Source: Kribbella pratensis
GTDB taxonomy: Bacteria > Actinomycetota > Actinomycetes > Propionibacteriales > Kribbellaceae
NCBI RefSeq assembly: GCF_004365355.1
Contig: NZ_SODP01000003.1
Location: 682,001 to 746,000, forward strand
Direction of reading: 5' to 3'
DNA length: 64,000 bases
The notes under the pieces are model-generated. The model saw only the letters and a program-made list of their open reading frames with translations. It was not told the DNA's origin and did not search any database. Shown piece by piece: positions 63,929 to 64,000 of the stretch. Numbering within the stretch: position 1 is the first letter of the stretch; each line of letters starts with the position of its first letter. A program made the position numbers and the translations under genes.

Positions 63929-64000
63929 CGCGGTCGAGGAGGGCAAGTACTGCTGGAGGTAACTATGTCGTGAAGGCGAAGAACCACGCCTAACGCGAGC

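Overview
This is high-GC actinobacterial chromosome: strong third-position G/C bias, many GTG starts, four-base ATGA/GTGA gene overlaps, and F420-type and mycothiol-era enzyme families. The order glmU-prs-rplY-pth-mfd-(SurA-like lipoprotein)-mazG-eno-ftsB-like-DUF501-ppx matches the Mycobacterium tuberculosis Rv1015-Rv1026 neighbourhood (established synteny). The accessory content fits the family Nocardioidaceae, probably Kribbella; the genus is inference from style and gene content, not from a search.

Layout. 1-3.5 kb: accessory genes (DinB, Nudix, alpha/beta hydrolase, phosphotransferase, VOC). 3.7-21.5 kb: the conserved housekeeping block for cell-wall precursor synthesis (glmU), PRPP (prs), translation (rplY, pth), transcription-coupled repair (mfd), nucleotide sanitation (mazG), glycolysis (eno), division (ftsB-like) and polyphosphate (ppx). 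It is interrupted by two accessory inserts, at 6.2-8.5 kb and 15.3-18.2 kb. The second holds a 36-residue secreted peptide and a LysR-kptA pair. 21.6-27.3 kb: a membrane protein, a TetR/MFS efflux pair with a clear twin operator, uracil-DNA glycosylase and an F420-type oxidoreductase. 27.4-28.8 kb: a small element inserted at a tRNA-Leu(UAA) gene, flanked by a duplicated tRNA 3' half and by matching TGCAACT tandem repeats. 28.9-42.6 kb: peptide deformylase plus ACT regulator, a two-component system, NDH-2, small stress and accessory enzymes, a Bax-inhibitor-like protein, SGNH hydrolase and cystathionine beta-synthase. 42.8-55.6 kb: mostly accessory oxidoreductases, hydrolases, an AAC(3)-like protein and secreted proteins. 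55.7-64 kb: a heparinase-like secreted protein, a bfd-bfr iron pair behind an iron-box-like site, and a membrane/glycan group (CDP-alcohol phosphotransferase fused to a sulfatase-like domain, a glycosyltransferase and a flippase-like protein) with a probable deletion scar.

The points most worth a second look are the tRNA-Leu(UAA) element with its paired arm-type repeats; the two-domain phospholipid/sulfatase protein next to a 21-codon gene remnant; the bacterioferritin whose ferroxidase histidine is an aspartate; and the tiny secreted and membrane peptides at 16171 and 42700. No CRISPR array, insertion sequence, rRNA operon or biosynthetic megagene was seen.
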